Assembly: GCA_963784425.1 (NCBI GenBank)
Contig: CAWARM010000015.1
Coordinates: forward strand, 62,001 to 126,000
From: SHZL01 sp963784425
Lineage (GTDB): Bacteria > Pseudomonadota > Gammaproteobacteria > Xanthomonadales > SZUA-36
Length of the DNA: 64,000 nucleotides
Reading direction: 5' to 3'
Within the stretch, counting starts at the first letter, position 1. Each line of letters starts with the position of its first letter. Positions 61,247-64,000 of this stretch are shown one piece after another. The notes beneath the pieces are model-generated. The model saw only the letters and a list, made by a program, of their open reading frames with translations. It was not told the DNA's origin and searched no databases. A program made the position numbers and the translations under genes.

Positions 61247-64000
61247 TTAGTTGAAGTCCCTCGGAATCGCTTCTTCCCAGTGCTTCTCCCGGATGATTTT
61301 CCCATCCTGTTCCAGCCGGCGCGTATAGCGGTAGTAGAAAAACCCGGCGTCGCTGGTGAATTCGAAAAACCCGGTCCATTTCAACACCCGGCCAGGCAGC
61401 ACGACCTCGTTGCTGTATTCGCTGTTCACCCCCGCTCGGGCCGGATCGACCACGCTGACAAAATGCTCAAGGTAGTCGCTGTAGTGTTCCTGTCCCCAGG
61501 GGTAGGCTGTGGTGCCGCTGTTGGTGGCCGTTAACCGCGTAGTGTCGGCACGGAAATCATGCGTGACCTTGGATATCTCTGCGTAGCCGGATTCCGTCTC
61601 TGCCGTGGATTCCCCAAAACCCGGGGGGCTGGGATCGACCGTCGTCGCTTGGGTAAATGCCGGTGGTGGCAGCGTAGCCGGTGGCAGCAGTGGCAGCACC
61701 AGGCGGCTGGGCCCGCCGTTAACATCCTGACCACCCACGTCCAGCCGCGTGGTCATGGCATAGGGCGTAGGCCAGAACATCGGCCACATGCTGTTGTTCA
61801 CTGCGAGGCGAATACGGTGTCCTGCGGGAAAAACCCAGGAGGTAAAGTGCATCTCGATATCGAGATCAACGGTTTCGCCGGGCACCAGGGCCTCGGGATG
61901 TTCCGCCGAATTTCGATGTGCGCCATTGAGGGCAGCGCCGGTGATCAGCGTGACCCTGCCGTCAGGCGCCACGTCGGACAGGCGGGCGATCCAGTGCGCC
62001 AGCGGTGCATCAGCGGAGGCGCGCAAGCTGACCTCGGGGAAGCCCAGGATGGTGACGGCTTGCTGCAAAGGTGGCGTTTCATACACCAGGCTGAAGGCAT
62101 CAACCGCGCGCTGGTCCTCCTGCAAGTCGCCCCACCACATGACCGAACCTGCCGCTTCAATGCCGACATCGGGTTTGTACAGCAACTGGTGTGAGCCCGC
62201 CTGCGGCGTGGTGCTTGCGAGGCTGTGATCAGCCTGCAGGTAGAGCTCCTGGTTCTGCGTTGCTTGCAGTGGCCAGCCGGCTTCATTACGCCAATGGCCC
62301 GGAATCTCCTCGACTTTCAAACCTGGAGGGTGCCAGTCGCGGATGAACACGGTGAAGGCCGGCTCTTGCATGACACCGTTGTCCGCGCCTTTGAGCCAGT
62401 GGTCGAACCAGCGCACAGCATCGGCGCGCCACTCAAAGCCTGCACCGGGAAATGGCTCGTTGGGCCAGGTGTGTGACCAGGGACCTAACAGCGCTTTCAC
62501 TGGAGCTTGCAGGTGCTGCAGCATGCGCGGGATGCTGTCGCGGTAACCGTCATACCAGCCCCCCACGATGTAGGTGGGAATGCGGATCGATTCATAGCGC
62601 CCGATCAGGGAAGCGCGATCCCAGAACGGGCCATCGCGCTGCTGGCGCTTGTAGAGGAGGAACCACGGCTCGGTATCAAAGCGGTTGGCAAAGTAGGCAT
62701 CATCGATCAGGTAGGCCGGCGCACCGGGTATGGCATTCTCGATGTCCTGGCGCATTTCATAGGAATCGGCGTGCATGATGCCATCGGTGAAATGCACATC
62801 ATCCTCGTAGATATCATCGGTCGCGTCTACCGCGATGATGGCTTTGAGCGCCGGCGGGTTGCGCATGGCCATCTGGATGGAATTGAAGCCACCCCAGGAA
62901 ATGCCGAACATGCCGACCTTGCCGCTGGACCAGCTTTGCTTTGACAGCCAGTCGATGACAACCTCGCCATCCGCCTGCTCCTGCTCGGTGTATTCATAGG
63001 CGATCAGCTTGCCCTCGCTTTCCCCGGTGCCGCGAATATCCACCCGCGCCACCACGTAGCCTTGCGCCACGAAATACGCGTAAAAACCAAAGCGGCCACT
63101 GCGTGATTCCATCTTGCGGTAGGGCAGGTATTCCAGCAGTACCGGGTAGCGTTTTTCAGGCTGCATGTCCTGCGGGACGTAGAGGTCGACCGAGAGGCGC
63201 ACGCCATCAGGCATGGTGATCCACTCAGTCCTGATGGCAGGAGCGGCTGTCTGCGCCTGGGTGACTGGAGGAGCACTGGCTGCGCCTGTTGCCGCAGATT
63301 CCGTCACTGAGGGTTCTTCGGGCGGGCTGGCCGAGGCAAGGGCGGAGATCAACATCGTGGTAATGGCAATGGGGCAGACATAACGCAACAGCCAGACGCA
63401 GACCCGGCGTGCAAACGGAGTGGTTTCGGCAAGTTCCCCGTCCACGATTGCCCGCGAAAGGCGCCAGCCCACGAATACGCTGGTCAGTAATGCGCCTACC
63501 GGCGGCAGGATGTTGGCGGACACGAAGTCCAGGAGATCAAAAAATGTCTTGTCCGCAAGCACCGGCACGAAACCCAGGGGATGCCAGCCGGACCACAGGT
63601 TGAACGACAACACCGACCCTATTCCCAATACCCAGGCCAGGCCAATGGTAACGGCTACCGCCCTGGCTCGAGCCAGTTGGCGGTGCTGCTGCAGCCAGGC
63701 CACTACCGGCTCCATGCCGGCCAGCGAGGGGGTCAAAGCCGCAAACACCAGCAACACGAAAAACAGCGTGCCAAATAAACGGCCACCCGGCATCTCGGAG
63801 AACACCGTGGCCAGTACATCAAAGACCAGTTCCGGCCCCTGTGCCGGATCCATGCTGTATTGAAAGACCAGCGGAAAGATCGTCAGGGTTGCCAGCAGCG
63901 ACACCAGCAGGATCGAACCGGTGATCGCCAGCGCCGAGCGCACCAGGGAGGTGCCCTTGGCCACGTAAGCCCCGTAAGCCAGCATCATGGCCAGGCCGAC
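61247..64000 (-). CDS. NSS-type sodium symporter fused to CocE/S15-family hydrolase, N-terminally truncated by window
   Basis: One frame of over 915 residues that leaves the window at the right edge. The first 215 visible residues are the second half of a sodium:neurotransmitter-symporter-type transporter: AMMLAYGAYVAKGTSLVRSA, MPGGRLFGTLFFVLLVFAAL, LGIGSVLSFNLWSGW and ILPPVGALLTSVFVGWRLS. After a final helix and an alanine/proline linker comes a CocE/NonD alpha/beta hydrolase: MPDGVRLSVDLYVPQ, ARVDIRGTGESEG, the nucleophile MFGISWGGFNS, VDATDDIYEDD and the C-terminal jelly-roll (FHFTSWVFPAGHRIRL-like MHFTSWVFPAGHRIRLAVNN). The combination suggests hydrolysis of an amino acid ester or amide with uptake of the product. 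There is no frame change across the junction. Confidence 0.88.
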   Translation of the reverse strand, partial: VGLAMMLAYGAYVAKGTSLVRSALAITGSILLVSLLATLTIFPLVFQYSMDPAQGPELVFDVLATVFSEMPGGRLFGTLFFVLLVFAALTPSLAGMEPVVAWLQQHRQLARARAVAVTIGLAWVLGIGSVLSFNLWSGWHPLGFVPVLADKTFFDLLDFVSANILPPVGALLTSVFVGWRLSRAIVDGELAETTPFARRVCVWLLRYVCPIAITTMLISALASASPPEEPSVTESAATGAASAPPVTQAQTAAPAIRTEWITMPDGVRLSVDLYVPQDMQPEKRYPVLLEYLPYRKMESRSGRFGFYAYFVAQGYVVARVDIRGTGESEGKLIAYEYTEQEQADGEVVIDWLSKQSWSSGKVGMFGISWGGFNSIQMAMRNPPALKAIIAVDATDDIYEDDVHFTDGIMHADSYEMRQDIENAIPGAPAYLIDDAYFANRFDTEPWFLLYKRQQRDGPFWDRASLIGRYESIRIPTYIVGGWYDGYRDSIPRMLQHLQAPVKALLGPWSHTWPNEPFPGAGFEWRADAVRWFDHWLKGADNGVMQEPAFTVFIRDWHPPGLKVEEIPGHWRNEAGWPLQATQNQELYLQADHSLASTTPQAGSHQLLYKPDVGIEAAGSVMWWGDLQEDQRAVDAFSLVYETPPLQQAVTILGFPEVSLRASADAPLAHWIARLSDVAPDGRVTLITGAALNGAHRNSAEHPEALVPGETVDLDIEMHFTSWVFPAGHRIRLAVNNSMWPMFWPTPYAMTTRLDVGGQDVNGGPSRLVLPLLPPATLPPPAFTQATTVDPSPPGFGESTAETESGYAEISKVTHDFRADTTRLTATNSGTTAYPWGQEHYSDYLEHFVSVVDPARAGVNSEYSNEVVLPGRVLKWTGFFEFTSDAGFFYYRYTRRLEQDGKIIREKHWEEAIPRDFN

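Overview
This window is a chromosomal segment of an uncultured-looking, moderately high-G+C gammaproteobacterium. The evidence is gene order and gene type: algC-dut next to radC-rpmB-rpmG-mutM, aroQ-accB-accC-prmA, dsbD, a short adenylate kinase, mpl, and a groESL operon behind a sigma-32-type promoter. A TonB receptor, lipoprotein signals and an LPS-type acyltransferase-like protein show an outer membrane. I could not name a species.

Layout. 0-19 kb is mostly housekeeping: a partial GCS2-type glutamate-cysteine ligase, rluE, algC with its membrane partner domain, dut, radC, rpmBG, mutM, a Cys/Met-metabolism PLP enzyme, tdk, a deacetylase, a methyltransferase, and the prmA-accC-accB-aroQ-tlpA-dsbD series. 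19-23.7 kb is a phosphoanhydride block: membrane H+-pyrophosphatase, PPi-type phosphofructokinase and adenylate kinase, so PPi made or used in glycolysis can be tied to a proton gradient. 23.7-27.7 kb carries mpl, a LON-domain protein and a DedA/PAP2/LssY membrane protein.

27.9-38.9 kb is island A, a tightly packed operon: a PqqD-type (RRE) protein with a lasso-leader-like tail, several glycosyltransferases, a sulfotransferase-TPR-glycosyltransferase-glycosyltransferase megaprotein and two nucleotidyltransferase-like proteins. It is bracketed by a 60-bp direct repeat of the 5' end of the DedA/LssY gene. 40.1-45.5 kb is island B, low in G+C: a NERD-domain SF1 helicase, a BrnA/CopG-type antitoxin, two unknown proteins and an IS91-type transposase remnant. 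It is bracketed by a duplicated 3' end of an SDR gene and a duplicated 141-bp downstream block. 45.7-55 kb returns to core-like genes (TPR signalling protein, GDPD, hemL, thiE, rubredoxin, PspC, cpdA-like, DUF192, DUF4242, groESL).

55-64 kb is an accessory stretch. Four palindromic elements with the same GGGGTCAGAGT core sit at every gene boundary and separate an orphan pseudopilin, a TPR-sulfotransferase, a TonB receptor fused to an OmpA peptidoglycan-binding domain, and a sodium:neurotransmitter-symporter-type transporter fused to a CocE/S15 hydrolase.

The strongest candidates for something new are the transporter-hydrolase fusion, the TonB-receptor-OmpA fusion, and the RRE-glycosyltransferase-sulfotransferase operon of island A. 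Single-base frame changes break several genes (algC and its partner, the Cys/Met enzyme, a small membrane protein, the deacetylase, the TPR-sulfotransferase and the TonB receptor). Many look like an extra base in a short run, so assembly or read error is at least as likely as gene decay. No rRNA, tRNA or CRISPR array was seen.
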